DNA of 64,000 bases from JBDZUZ01 sp040255445 (GCA_040255445.1 JBDZUZ010000001.1:34466-98465), one strand, 5' to 3'; positions 16,693-25,731 are shown, numbered from the stretch's first letter. Made by a program: numbers and translations. Notes: a model not told the origin generated them from the sequence alone.

Positions 16693-17406
16693 ATGTACCT
16701 GCTCCGTTGGTTGCCCCTCTTCGCTGCTCTGTCGACGACGGCGTCGTATGGGCAGACGTACGCACCGGAGGTGTACTACACCTGGGAACGGGCTCCGAAT
16801 GGTGCGTACACCGCGATGCCCGATCGGATGCACGCTGGCTATCTGCCCAATGTCATTGCCGCGTGCACCGCCGAGTTCGTATTTCCCAACCCCGTCGATC
16901 TCTTCCTGCTCGATGCCACGATCTACGCGGAGTTAGAGACGCTCGACACGGTCGGAATCTTCCCGCATTTCTTCCGCGTCGACATCGATACCGCAGATGG
17001 CATCCTCACGCAGAGCGATAACACCGTGCTCGTAGGGGGACCCCCCTTCTCGTCGATCTGGATCGACAAGCCAGGGCGAGTTCAGCTGCAATTCGACATT
17101 ACCGCCCGCGTCCGTCACTACGTCACCTACGGCAATCCCACGGTGCGCTTCCAGATCTCCACTCTTCACCCGCACACCCCGATGGCCACGATCAGCGTGC
17201 CCACACTCGTCCTCCAACTCGCCCCCGTGTGCACCTGGTGCTGGGGGGACTTCGATGAGAGCGGCGGTGTCGATATGGATGATCTCTTCGCGTTTCTGGA
17301 GGAGTGGCAACAGGGGGGACCCTGCGCCGATGTCGACCGCTCCGCCGGTGTCGACGGCGACGACCTCACACTATTTGTCTGGTACTGGCAGCTCGGTCGC
17401 TGCTGA
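16693..17406 (+). CDS. Small secreted dockerin-tail protein (family member 12)
   Basis: 237 residues with a signal peptide to SYG-QTY at about 20. It is the most diverged full-length member: the signature reads IDTADGILTQSD and the late strand VRFQISTL. The tail has CTWC, loops DFDESGGVDMDD and DVDRSAGVDGDD, and end GRC. It is last gene of the tight array; 365 bases without a gene follow. Confidence 0.82.
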   Translation: MYLLRWLPLFAALSTTASYGQTYAPEVYYTWERAPNGAYTAMPDRMHAGYLPNVIAACTAEFVFPNPVDLFLLDATIYAELETLDTVGIFPHFFRVDIDTADGILTQSDNTVLVGGPPFSSIWIDKPGRVQLQFDITARVRHYVTYGNPTVRFQISTLHPHTPMATISVPTLVLQLAPVCTWCWGDFDESGGVDMDDLFAFLEEWQQGGPCADVDRSAGVDGDDLTLFVWYWQLGRC

Positions 17407-17771
17407 AACCCCCTCCCCCAGTTCCCGGACCTCCAAAAACCCCCCGCCCCAAGGAAACACCCCAAAGCCCGGGCACGAATGAATGTTCGGGTCGATCCAA
17501 TCGGCCCCGTGCTGTATCTTCTTCCCGGTGCGTTCGCACCGTGATGATCCCGCCAAGCGGGTCGGTCGATTGTGCCGGCGTCGAGTTGTTGTTCCCCCGA
17601 CGCCGCGGGGTTTCGCTTTCTCGGTCCGAGCTTTCTGGGTCAGAACCTGCTCGGTCCGAGAAAACGGCAGAGGGTTGTTGTCCGGTCAGTTCGTGTGATC
17701 CGCCGTCGCGGCCGTCTGTGCGGCCCCCGCCCGGCCCATCCGCGTGCGGGCCACCAGATTCGGGAGTCAAG
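17407..17771. other. Intergenic region before the first matrixin-like protease
   Basis: The first 60 bases are C-rich. A compact hairpin (CGGTGCG-TT-CGCACCG) lies at 17526-17541. A short direct repeat of TCGGTCCGAG occurs around 17620 and 17651. This is probably the promoter and leader of the next gene, but no clear -35/-10 pair was identified. Confidence 0.5.
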
Positions 17772-19832
17772 ATGAACAAGCTCCGCGTGTGCGTGGCAGG
17801 TCTTTCGGTGATCGCATTGACGGCCGCGGCGACCGCGGCCGAACACCCCGCCCCACGCCGCGCCATCGGCGCCGCCTGGGCGACCGGCGTCCCCGGCCTC
17901 GAGGTCCGCCCCCTCCCCAACTACAGCTTCGACTGGCAGCGGCCCGTCGAGGGCGGCGACGGCGGCGCCATCCCGGTGATGTACTGCTTCGACCCCTCGC
18001 AGCCCCCCTCGCAGGAAGTCATGCAGATGGTCGAGGCCGCGATCCGCGGCTACGCCGGCCGCTACAACGCCAACGCCAGTTGGAGCTCCAACCCCGGCAC
18101 ACCCATCACGCTCACCTGGAGCTTCGTGCCAGACGGTGTCCAGATCAACGACAACTTCTCCAACAGCCAGAGCAACCTCTTCTCGCGGATGGACCAGCTC
18201 TTCGGCGCGGCCAACCGCGCTGTGTGGATCGCGCAGTTCGAGGCGTCCTTCAACCGCTACTCCGAGATCTCCGGCGTCCGCTATGTCCGCGTCCAGTCGG
18301 GCGCGAACCCCTGGGACGACGGCGCCTCGTGGGGCGCGGGCCGCAGCTCGGTCCGCGGCGACATCCGCATCGCCATGAAGCCCCTCGACGGCGGCAGCGG
18401 CGTCCTCGCGTACAACAGCTTCCCCACCAACGGCGACATGGTGCTCGACTCCTCCGAGAACTGGGCGAGCTCGGCCAACTCCTACCGCTTCCTCCGCAAC
18501 ATCATCATGCACGAGCACGGGCACGGCCTGGGCTTCTCGCATGTCTGCCCCATCCAGCAGACCAAGTTGATGGAGCCGTTCTACACATCCTCGTTCGACG
18601 GCCTGCAGCAGGACGACATCCGCGGCGTGCACGAGAACTACGGCGATGTGAACGAGCCCAACAACTCCTCGGGCGTCGCGACCGCGCTCGGCTCGGTCAC
18701 GACCTCGCAGGTCTTCGGCAACGTCCCCAGCCCCACGCCCGCCGCCGCCGCGACCTTCAGCCTCGACCGGCCGCAGGACCAGGACTGGTTCGTCTTCTCC
18801 TCGCCCACGCCGCGGCTCTTCACGATCACCGCAGCGCCCGTCGGCACCACCTACACCGATGTTGATCAGAACGCCAACGGCTCCTGCCAGAACAGCGGCA
18901 ACGTCACCCAGGCCCTCTCGATCGCCAACCTCCGCCTCACGGTCTACGCGGCCAACGGGTCCAACATCCTCCGCACCGCCGCTTCGACCGGCGCGGGCGA
19001 AGCCGAGACGGTGACGAGCCTGCTCATCGCCGCGGGCGATGCATACATCCGCGTCGACAGCAACCAGAACTTCAACGAGACCCAGCTCTACAAGCTGACG
19101 GTCACGCCCCAGCTCGCCCCCCTCTTCGCCTTCGCTTCCGACGGCGTCTTCACCGACAAGGTCCGCATCGACTGGTCCGCCGTGCCCGATGCCGCGATCT
19201 ACCGCGTCAACCGCGGCGTCCTCCCCGATGGCTCCGATGCGAGCCCCATCGCCAACGTCACGACCACCTTCTACGAAGACACCGACGTCATCCCCGGCCA
19301 GACCTACTACTACACGCTCGAAGCGCACCAGGGCGACTTCCAGCTCCGCCAGTTCGCCGGCCCCGAATCGGGCTTCGCCGCGGTCCCGGCCAACGAGCCG
19401 CCGGTCGCCAACGCCGGTCTCGACTTCTCAGTCACCGACAACGACGGCAACGGCTCCGAGCTCGTCACCCTCGACGGCTCGGGCAGCAGCGACCCCGATG
19501 GCACCATCGTCAACTACCGCTGGATGGAAGGCCCCACCGTCCTCGCCAACGGCGCTTCGCCGACGGCGCAGGTCACGCTCTCCGTCGGTGTGCACAACAT
19601 CATCCTCACCGTGACCGACAATGACGGTGACACCGACGACGACACGCTGGTCGTGACGGTCGAGGCCGGGTCCTGCCCGGCGGACTGGGACGGCTCGGGC
19701 GGCGTCGACGGCGACGACATCGCCGCGTTCTTCGCGGATTGGCAGGTCGGCAACGCCGACATCGACAACTCCGGCGGCACCGACGGCGACGACATCACCT
19801 TCTTCTTCGCCCGCTGGCAGGCCGGCTGCTGA
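17772..19832 (+). CDS. Secreted matrixin-like metalloprotease with PPC-like, FnIII-like, PKD and dockerin-like modules
   Basis: 686 residues with a signal peptide to TAA-EHP at about 24. The catalytic domain has HEHGHGLGFSH with zinc ligands His247, His251 and His257 and general base Glu248, followed by TKLMEP as the Met-turn, an M10-like metzincin arrangement. After it come a PPC-like domain with the DQDWF motif (about 325-430), an FnIII-like domain (about 447-535), a PKD domain (PPVANAGLDFSVTDND to about 633) and the tail. The tail is the two-Cys form: one Cys before loop one DWDGSGGVDGDD, none before DIDNSGGTDGDD, end WQAGC. It is paralogous throughout to the next gene. GGAGTCAAG precedes the ATG. 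Confidence 0.92.
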   Translation: MNKLRVCVAGLSVIALTAAATAAEHPAPRRAIGAAWATGVPGLEVRPLPNYSFDWQRPVEGGDGGAIPVMYCFDPSQPPSQEVMQMVEAAIRGYAGRYNANASWSSNPGTPITLTWSFVPDGVQINDNFSNSQSNLFSRMDQLFGAANRAVWIAQFEASFNRYSEISGVRYVRVQSGANPWDDGASWGAGRSSVRGDIRIAMKPLDGGSGVLAYNSFPTNGDMVLDSSENWASSANSYRFLRNIIMHEHGHGLGFSHVCPIQQTKLMEPFYTSSFDGLQQDDIRGVHENYGDVNEPNNSSGVATALGSVTTSQVFGNVPSPTPAAAATFSLDRPQDQDWFVFSSPTPRLFTITAAPVGTTYTDVDQNANGSCQNSGNVTQALSIANLRLTVYAANGSNILRTAASTGAGEAETVTSLLIAAGDAYIRVDSNQNFNETQLYKLTVTPQLAPLFAFASDGVFTDKVRIDWSAVPDAAIYRVNRGVLPDGSDASPIANVTTTFYEDTDVIPGQTYYYTLEAHQGDFQLRQFAGPESGFAAVPANEPPVANAGLDFSVTDNDGNGSELVTLDGSGSSDPDGTIVNYRWMEGPTVLANGASPTAQVTLSVGVHNIILTVTDNDGDTDDDTLVVTVEAGSCPADWDGSGGVDGDDIAAFFADWQVGNADIDNSGGTDGDDITFFFARWQAGC

Positions 19833-19850
19833 ATCCCGTAGCAGACCCCC

Positions 19851-19877
19851 GTGGCATCGGCATTCTGCCGATGCGGA
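19851..19877. repeat. Repeat hairpin of the post-protease cassette, copy 1
   Basis: GTGGCATCGGCATTCTGCCG followed by ATGCGGA. It contains the perfect inverted repeat GCATCGGCA / TGCCGATGC. Near-identical copies lie at 22090-22116 and 23603-23629. Confidence 0.85.
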
Positions 19878-19907
19878 CCGCCCGCGACGACAAAGCACCG
19901 CACCCCA

Positions 19908-19945
19908 AACGCCGCGCCCCCTCCGGGCGCGGCGTTTTCCTTTCC
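19908..19945 (+). terminator. Rho-independent terminator
   Basis: A 12-base stem (AACGCCGCGCCC / GGGCGCGGCGTT) with a 5-base loop is followed by TTCCTTTCC. The same stem recurs after the next two genes. Confidence 0.8.
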
Positions 19946-20053
19946 AGGGACCGCGGTCTCCAGACCGACGACCCCCCCACCCCCATTTCTGCACCCCCAT
20001 GTACCCACCGGCCCGATGACTCCCGCGGCACACCCCGTGCCCGGGAGTTCCTC

Positions 20054-22084
20054 ATGCTGATCGCGGCCGCCTGCCTCGCACTCACCCTCGCCCAGCCCTC
20101 CGCGCTGCCCACATCGGCTCACGCCGCCACGGGGCTTTCGGTGGCCGAGATGCCGCCGCCCCGCTCCTTCAACTGGCAACGCCCCGAACCCGGCCAGCCC
20201 AACCACGCCGCCCCGATCGCCTTCTGTTTCGACCCCGACCGCCCGCCCCCGCCCCAGGTCATGCGGCTGGTCGAGGAAGCCCGCGCGGGGCAGTCCAATT
20301 TCACCCTCACCCAGCGCTGGCCGGGCGAGATGGGCACACCCATCGTGCTCACTTGGAGCCTCGCCCCCGACGGCGTCGTCGTTGATGACGCGTTCGGCGC
20401 CGCGCCCAGCTCGCTCTTCGCGCGGATGGACCAGGCCTTCGGCTCCGGCGGACGCGCCCAGTGGATCTCGCGCATCGAACAGAGCTTCGAACGCTGGTCG
20501 CGTCTCACCGGCGTCACATTCGTCCGTATCCGTGCCGGCGCCAACGACTGGGACGACGGCGCTCCATGGGGCCAAACGGGGAACGCCGCCCGCGGCGACA
20601 TCCGCATCGCCATGAAACCCATCGACGGTGCCGGCGGTGTGACGGGATACGCGGTGCTGCCGGGCAACGGCGACATCGTGCTCGATGTCGCCGAGGATTG
20701 GGCCTTCTGGCCCGCCGAGAACCGCTTCCTGCGCACCATCGTGATGCACGAGATCGGCCACGCCCTCGGCCTCGATCACGCCTGCCCGCAGAACGCGACC
20801 AAGCTGATGGAGCCGGTGCGCACACTCCCCTTCGACGGCCCGCAGCAGGACGATGTCCGCGGCATGCACGAGCTCTACGGCGACATCTACGAGCCCAACA
20901 ACACGCGTGAGCAAAGGGCGTCGCTGGGTGTCCTGACCACCGAGCGAACGATCGGAGTGCCCGAGGTGCCCACGCCGCGCCCCGCGAACACAGCGACGCT
21001 GTCGATCAGGGACTGGAGAGATCAAGACCATTTCCTGATCCGCGTGACACGCCCGACAGTCGTTGAGATGACCATCACGCCCGTCGGCAGTGTCTACGCG
21101 AGCGAGGGCCTGCAACCCGATGGCCAGTGCGACGGCGGCGGCTGGACGATCGACGGGCAGCGGACATCGGGCATGCATCTGTCAGCGCTGAGCGAGACCG
21201 TGCCGGACCGGAATCTGACGTACTGGACAGCGCATAGCACGGATGGGCAGCCCGCCACCCACCCGCATTTCCTCATCGGCCCGGGGTCCGGCGCGCACAT
21301 CGTTGTCGAGCCCTTCGTGACCTTCGCGCCCCAGCTCTACCAGCTCACACTTCGACCGATCCCCGCGGTCTTCGCGATCGACGCCACGCAGGGTCAGTTC
21401 GGTTCGTTCATCGAGATCAACTGGCCGGAGGTGCCGGCGGTTCACAAGTTCGTCGTGCGCCGCAGCCTCGACCCGGGCGGCGCAGATCTTCAGCACGTCG
21501 GTGAGCTGGGTCACTTTCGAAGCCAGACGATGCTCCGCGACGCGAATGTCGAGCCGGGGCGAATCTACTACTACTTCCTCTTCGGTCAGAACGTCGCGAC
21601 CGAGTACCTCCTCGCGGGACCCGTCGCCGGCTGGTCCGGGAATGTCCCCAACACGCCGCCGATCGCCGATGCCGGGCCCGATCTGGTCGTCACCGATGAC
21701 GACAACGACGGCTTCGCCGATGTCACGCTCGATGCTTCGCGCAGCACCGACCCCGACGGCACGATCGTCGCCTACCGCTGGATGCAGGGCGCGCAGCTGC
21801 TCGGCGAGTTCACGGATCCGCTGACGACAGCGCGACTTCCGCTGGGCAACCACCTCATCAACCTCCGTGTCACCGATGACCGCGGCGCCACCGCGATCGA
21901 TCAGGTCCGTATCACCGTCGGCGACTGCGCCGCCGACTGGGACGGCTCGGGCGCGGTCGATGGCGACGACCTCGCCGCGTTCCTCCGCGACTGGCAGGCG
22001 GGCATCGCCGACTTCGACGGCTCGGGCGGGACCGACGGCGACGATCTCGCCCGCTTCCTCCCACGCTGGGAATTCGGCTGCTGA
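20054..22084 (+). CDS. Second secreted matrixin-like metalloprotease with PKD and dockerin-like modules
   Basis: 676 residues with a signal peptide (about 1-25). The order of parts is the same as in the preceding protease: SFNWQRP near the mature N-terminus, zinc site HEIGHALGLDH (His232, Glu233, His236, His242), TKLMEP, a PPC-like domain with DQDHF (about 315-430), an FnIII-like domain (about 437-530), PKD (PPIADAGPDLVVTDDD, about 535-622) and the tail. In the tail the Cys motif is reduced to CAADWDGSGA, loop two is DFDGSGGTDGDD and the end is FGC. The DNA has diverged, so this is not a very recent copy. It lies within its own terminator unit. Confidence 0.92.
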   Translation: MLIAAACLALTLAQPSALPTSAHAATGLSVAEMPPPRSFNWQRPEPGQPNHAAPIAFCFDPDRPPPPQVMRLVEEARAGQSNFTLTQRWPGEMGTPIVLTWSLAPDGVVVDDAFGAAPSSLFARMDQAFGSGGRAQWISRIEQSFERWSRLTGVTFVRIRAGANDWDDGAPWGQTGNAARGDIRIAMKPIDGAGGVTGYAVLPGNGDIVLDVAEDWAFWPAENRFLRTIVMHEIGHALGLDHACPQNATKLMEPVRTLPFDGPQQDDVRGMHELYGDIYEPNNTREQRASLGVLTTERTIGVPEVPTPRPANTATLSIRDWRDQDHFLIRVTRPTVVEMTITPVGSVYASEGLQPDGQCDGGGWTIDGQRTSGMHLSALSETVPDRNLTYWTAHSTDGQPATHPHFLIGPGSGAHIVVEPFVTFAPQLYQLTLRPIPAVFAIDATQGQFGSFIEINWPEVPAVHKFVVRRSLDPGGADLQHVGELGHFRSQTMLRDANVEPGRIYYYFLFGQNVATEYLLAGPVAGWSGNVPNTPPIADAGPDLVVTDDDNDGFADVTLDASRSTDPDGTIVAYRWMQGAQLLGEFTDPLTTARLPLGNHLINLRVTDDRGATAIDQVRITVGDCAADWDGSGAVDGDDLAAFLRDWQAGIADFDGSGGTDGDDLARFLPRWEFGC

Positions 22085-22384
22085 GCGCAGTGGCGTCGGC
22101 ATCCTGCCGATGCGGACCGGCAAGTGCACTCATCAACGCCGCGCCCCACCGGGCGCGGCGTCCTCACGCGCACGTGTGGCAAGCCGCGCCCCCCAACGCC
22201 CGAGAACACCGCCGACAACCAACCGCACACCCCTGTTCTCAGCACATCTCGGGACATCCCTCCTCCCGCCGCGTACCTTCGACCATGCCGGCCGCGCGCC
22301 CACCGGGCGCGCTGGCTCACCACCCCAGGCGCAACCCCGCGCCCGAGCCCGAGGCCGGCGAACGCACATCCGCAGGAGTCCATC
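22085..22384 (+). other. Intergenic region with repeat hairpin and terminator-like stem
   Basis: Copy 2 of the GTGGCGTCGGCATCCTGCCG repeat is at 22090-22116 and the stem ACGCCGCGCCC / GGGCGCGGCGT is at 22136-22161, with only a weak T-tract after it. The remaining 220 bases are C-rich leader sequence for the HAF-repeat gene, with no gene recognised. Confidence 0.65.
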
Positions 22385-23599
22385 ATGCTTCGCACCGCTG
22401 TCCTCGTCGCCGCCGCCTGCGCTGCCGCCGCCCCCGCCCTCGCCCAGCAGTTCGAGGCCGTGCAGCTCGGCACCCTCGGCGGCCCCGGTTCCTCCGCGTT
22501 CGGGGTCAACGACACCGGCGTCGTCGTCGGCGCTTCGGACCTTCCCGATGGCACCTTCCACGCCTTCGTCTGGGAGAACGGCGTGATGACCGACCTGGGC
22601 ACGCTCGGCGGCGAGGTCTCGACGGCGTTCAGTGTGAACAACGCGGGCGTGGTGGTCGGCCGCGCCAAGAACGCCGCGGGCGTCGACCGCGCGGTCCGCT
22701 GGTTCAAGGACGGCCAGGGCGTCTGGCAGATCGAGGACCTGGGCACACTCAACGGCGATAACTCCGGCTTCGGCTGGGCCACCCGCATCAACAACGCCGG
22801 CCAGATCGTCGGCTACGCCACCGCCGGCCAGCCCTACCACGCGTTCATCTGGGAGAACGGCGTGATGACCGATGTCGGCACACTCGACTACACCGGCAAC
22901 CTCGCGTACTCGCAGGCGCTGGGCATCTCCGACAGCGGCCAGGTCGTCGGCTTCGCCTACCGCGTCCTCGGCGGACCCGAGCACGGCTTCGTCACCGTCA
23001 ACGGCCGCCAGGAAGACATCACCCCGGCCTTCAGTTTCTCGCTCGCCCAGGGCCACAACATCAACACCGCGGGCGTCATCGGCGGCTACATCGCCAACAA
23101 CACCACCGGCGGCGCGTTCCGCGCGGCCTACATGACCCCCGGCAGCGGCTGGACATTGATTCCGCTCCTGGACGGCATGGCCGAGAGCTACGGCTACGAC
23201 ATCAACGAGGCCGGCGAGATGGTCGGTGTCTCCTTCGTCCAGAGCACCCCGCCCCTCATCATCTTCCGCGGCTACTTCTTCGACGGCGAACAGACCCTCG
23301 ACCTCAACGACGTCACCAGCGGCCTGCCCGGCACGGTGATCGACGCCTACGACATCAGCAACACCCGCATGATCGCGGCGAACGCCGACTCCATCGACGG
23401 CCCCATCGCCCTGCTCATCCGCCCGATGGCCACCCCCGGCTGCCCCGCCGACTGGGACCAGTCCGGCGGCGTCGACGGCGACGACATCGGCGCTTTCTTC
23501 ACAGACTGGCAGGCCGGCAACGCCGACATCGACCAGTCCGGCGGCACCGACGGCGACGACATCACCGTCTTCTTCAACCACTGGCAGGCCGGCTGCTAA
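22385..23599 (+). CDS. Secreted HAF-repeat protein with dockerin-like tail
   Basis: 404 residues with a signal peptide to ALA-QQF at about 21. The body is built of HAF-type repeats: GTLGGPGSSAFGVNDTG, HAFVWENGVMTDLGTLGG, INNAGQIVGYA and HAFIWENGVMTDVGTLDY are spaced so that each His-Ala-Phe block is followed by GTL and a VNxxGxVVG strand. This is a beta-propeller-like extracellular repeat family of unknown ligand. The tail is the two-Cys form with DWDQSGGVDGDD and DIDQSGGTDGDD, ending WQAGC. CAGGAGTCCATC precedes the ATG. Confidence 0.9.
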   Translation: MLRTAVLVAAACAAAAPALAQQFEAVQLGTLGGPGSSAFGVNDTGVVVGASDLPDGTFHAFVWENGVMTDLGTLGGEVSTAFSVNNAGVVVGRAKNAAGVDRAVRWFKDGQGVWQIEDLGTLNGDNSGFGWATRINNAGQIVGYATAGQPYHAFIWENGVMTDVGTLDYTGNLAYSQALGISDSGQVVGFAYRVLGGPEHGFVTVNGRQEDITPAFSFSLAQGHNINTAGVIGGYIANNTTGGAFRAAYMTPGSGWTLIPLLDGMAESYGYDINEAGEMVGVSFVQSTPPLIIFRGYFFDGEQTLDLNDVTSGLPGTVIDAYDISNTRMIAANADSIDGPIALLIRPMATPGCPADWDQSGGVDGDDIGAFFTDWQAGNADIDQSGGTDGDDITVFFNHWQAGC

Positions 23600-23647
23600 G
23601 CGGTGGCATCGGCATTCTGCCGATGCGGAACACCGACGTGCTCACCA

Positions 23648-23679
23648 CAACGCCGCGCCCCACCCGGGCGCGGCGTTGT
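23648..23679 (+). terminator. Terminator-like hairpin after the HAF-repeat gene
   Basis: A 13-base stem (CAACGCCGCGCCC / GGGCGCGGCGTTG) with a 5-base loop, followed by TCATTCCC. It is third copy of the same stem in this region. Confidence 0.65.
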
Positions 23680-23701
23680 CATTCCCACGCCCGTCAGGTG
23701 G

Positions 23702-23906
23702 CACCGATGTCCGCCCAACTCCAGCCCCACATCACGCACAAGCCCTCGCCAAGGCGGACATCGGTGCTTCCCAAGCCCACCTCGCGCGTTGCACACTTCC
23801 GACGATGTGCCACCGAGATCAGCCCGACCATCGACGCCAGTTCACGCAGACAACCAAACCCGGGCGGATCTCGGTGCCTCCCGGACCCGCCTCGCGCGTT
23901 GCACAC
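23702..23906. repeat. Two 110-base repeat units, each with an inverted repeat
   Basis: Unit 1 has CACCGATGTCCGCC (23702-23715) facing GGCGGACATCGGTG (23753-23766). Unit 2 has CACCGAGATC (23811-23820) facing GATCTCGGTG (23867-23876). Each unit ends in the same CCTCGCGCGTTGCACAC (23780-23796 and 23890-23906), giving a 110-base period. Between units the arms differ in parallel, so base pairing is kept while sequence changes. Confidence 0.75.
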
Positions 23907-24142
23907 CCAGCCCAGTCGGTCGCGTGCGGACCTTGTGCCAATCCCATCTGGCCAGACCCCGATAGCACGGCCGGCATCAAAGAGAGAGCCCCCGCTGGTG
24001 CCGCCCCGAACCCCATCAGGGTCTCAAAGCAGACCCTGATGCCACCGGAATCAACCCCACCCGCCCGCCACCTATACTCCCACCCTTTGCCAACCACCCA
24101 CCCCCACCGGGGGTCTATCCCAGTCGAGAGAAAGGCTGAATC

Positions 24143-25693
24143 GTGGCTGAAACCCGGCACTTCGACCTCATCGTCATCGGCGGCGGGCCCGCCGGCTATG
24201 TCGGCGCCATCCGCGCTGCGCAGCTGGGCATGAAAGTCGCCTGCGTCGAGCGCGCCAAGCTCGGCGGCGTCTGCCTCAACTGGGGCTGCATCCCCTCCAA
24301 GAGCCTCCTCGCCAACGCCGAGCTCGTCGAGAAGATCAAGGAAAAGGAACACCAGAACTTCTGGGGCCTCAAGATCGGCGGCGAGGTCGCCCTCGACTGG
24401 GACCGCATCATCGGCCGCTCCCGCGATGTCGCCGGCAAGCTCAACAAGGGCATCGAGTTCCTCCTCAAGAAGAACAAGATCGAGCACATCCGCGGCAACG
24501 CCAAGATCGTCGCGGCGGGCGGCCCGGGCAAGAAATGCAAGGTCGAGATCCAGGACTGCGAAGTCCAGGAAGAGCTCACCAGCGCGCCCGCCAAGCCCGG
24601 CAAGACCACCGACACCATCACCGCCGACAACATCCTCGTCGCCACCGGCTCCGTCGCCCGCGACCTCCCCTTCGCCAGGTTCGACGGCGACAGGATCTGG
24701 GGCGCCCGCGAGGCGATGTACAACAAAGAGCAGCCCAAGAAGCTCATCGTCATCGGCGCCGGCGCGATCGGCATGGAGTTCGCCTACTTCTACAACTCGA
24801 TGGGGACCGAGGTCACCGTCGTCGAGATGATGCCCAACATCCTCCCGGTCGAGGACAAGGACATCTCCGCCGCGCTCGAGCGCATGTACAAGAAGGCGGG
24901 CATGAAGCTCATGACCTCGACGACGACCACCGCCGTCGAGAAGACCAAGAGCGGCGTCAAGGTCACCGTCGCCCCCTGGAAGGACGGCAAGGCCGACGAC
25001 AGCAAGAAGCAGACACTCGAAGCCGACCGCGTCCTCCTCGCCGTGGGCGTCAAGGGCCGCACCGATGGTCTCTGCGATTCCTCACTGGGCCTCAAGATCG
25101 AGCGCGACCACATCGTGACCGACTACCAGCCCGGCAAGACCCGCGATGAGGCGATCGACTACAAGACCAACCTCCCGGGCATCTACGCCGTCGGCGATGT
25201 CATCGGCCCGCCCTGGCTCGCGCACGTCGCGAGCGAAGAAGCGATCATCTGCGTCGAGCGCATCGCCTGGCGCGCCAAGAAGGCCCACCACGAGCCCATC
25301 CCGATCAACTACACCACCATCCCCGGCTGCACCTACTGCATCCCGCAGGTCGCCTCAGTTGGCTTCACCGAGCAGGCGCTGATCGCGCAGGGCCTCAAGA
25401 AGGGCGAGGACTACGCCGTCGGTTCCTACGGCCTCAACGCGCACGGCAAGGCCATCGCCACCGCGCACAACGAGGGCCTCGTCAAGATCATCCGCGGCCT
25501 GCCCCGCGGCGAGATCCTGGGCGCTCACATCCTGGGCGATCAGGCCACCGAGCTCATCGCCGAGCTCACCCTCGCCCGCCGCCTCGAAGCCACGACCGAA
25601 GAACTCATCGTCACCATGCACGCCCACCCGACGATGCACGAAGCGATCCACGAAGCGGCGCTCGCCTCCGAAGGCCGCGTGATCCACGCCTGA
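24143..25693 (+). CDS. lpdA: Dihydrolipoyl dehydrogenase (E3)
   Basis: A 516-residue flavoprotein that reoxidises dihydrolipoamide for 2-oxoacid dehydrogenase complexes or the glycine cleavage system, reducing NAD. The FAD site is GGGPAG at 13-18. The redox disulfide is Cys44/Cys49 in GGVCLNWGCIPSK, the NAD site is IGAGAIGMEF near 210, and the catalytic pair is His495/Glu500 in HAHPTMHE. Compared with short forms it has an insert of about 25 residues around 135-165. The start is GTG at 24143 behind GAGAGAAAGG. It is a housekeeping gene standing alone between dockerin-tail genes, without E1/E2 partners, and has its own terminator. Confidence 0.96.
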   Translation: MAETRHFDLIVIGGGPAGYVGAIRAAQLGMKVACVERAKLGGVCLNWGCIPSKSLLANAELVEKIKEKEHQNFWGLKIGGEVALDWDRIIGRSRDVAGKLNKGIEFLLKKNKIEHIRGNAKIVAAGGPGKKCKVEIQDCEVQEELTSAPAKPGKTTDTITADNILVATGSVARDLPFARFDGDRIWGAREAMYNKEQPKKLIVIGAGAIGMEFAYFYNSMGTEVTVVEMMPNILPVEDKDISAALERMYKKAGMKLMTSTTTTAVEKTKSGVKVTVAPWKDGKADDSKKQTLEADRVLLAVGVKGRTDGLCDSSLGLKIERDHIVTDYQPGKTRDEAIDYKTNLPGIYAVGDVIGPPWLAHVASEEAIICVERIAWRAKKAHHEPIPINYTTIPGCTYCIPQVASVGFTEQALIAQGLKKGEDYAVGSYGLNAHGKAIATAHNEGLVKIIRGLPRGEILGAHILGDQATELIAELTLARRLEATTEELIVTMHAHPTMHEAIHEAALASEGRVIHA

Positions 25694-25731
25694 CCCCCGC
25701 CCGCACGGGTGGAACTGAGAGGCTCCCACCA

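Larger units (their letters stand above)
23600..24142. other. 543-base intergenic region with terminator cassette and a paired 110-base repeat
   Basis: It begins with copy 3 of the repeat hairpin (23603-23629) and the terminator stem (23648-23678). A two-unit repeat follows at about 23701-23910. The last 230 bases are C-rich, with TATACT at 24073-24078 as a possible -10 for lpdA but no good -35. Confidence 0.65.

Noticed and set aside
17640..19328. 562-codon minus-strand frame opposite the matrixin-like protease
   Set aside because: Val/Asp/Gly-rich translation without motifs. The plus strand has signal peptide, zinc site and domain order.
24143..25693. lpdA considered as part of the dockerin-tail system
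   Set aside because: It has no signal peptide or tail and encodes a cytosolic metabolic enzyme with its own terminator. It appears merely to interrupt the cluster.
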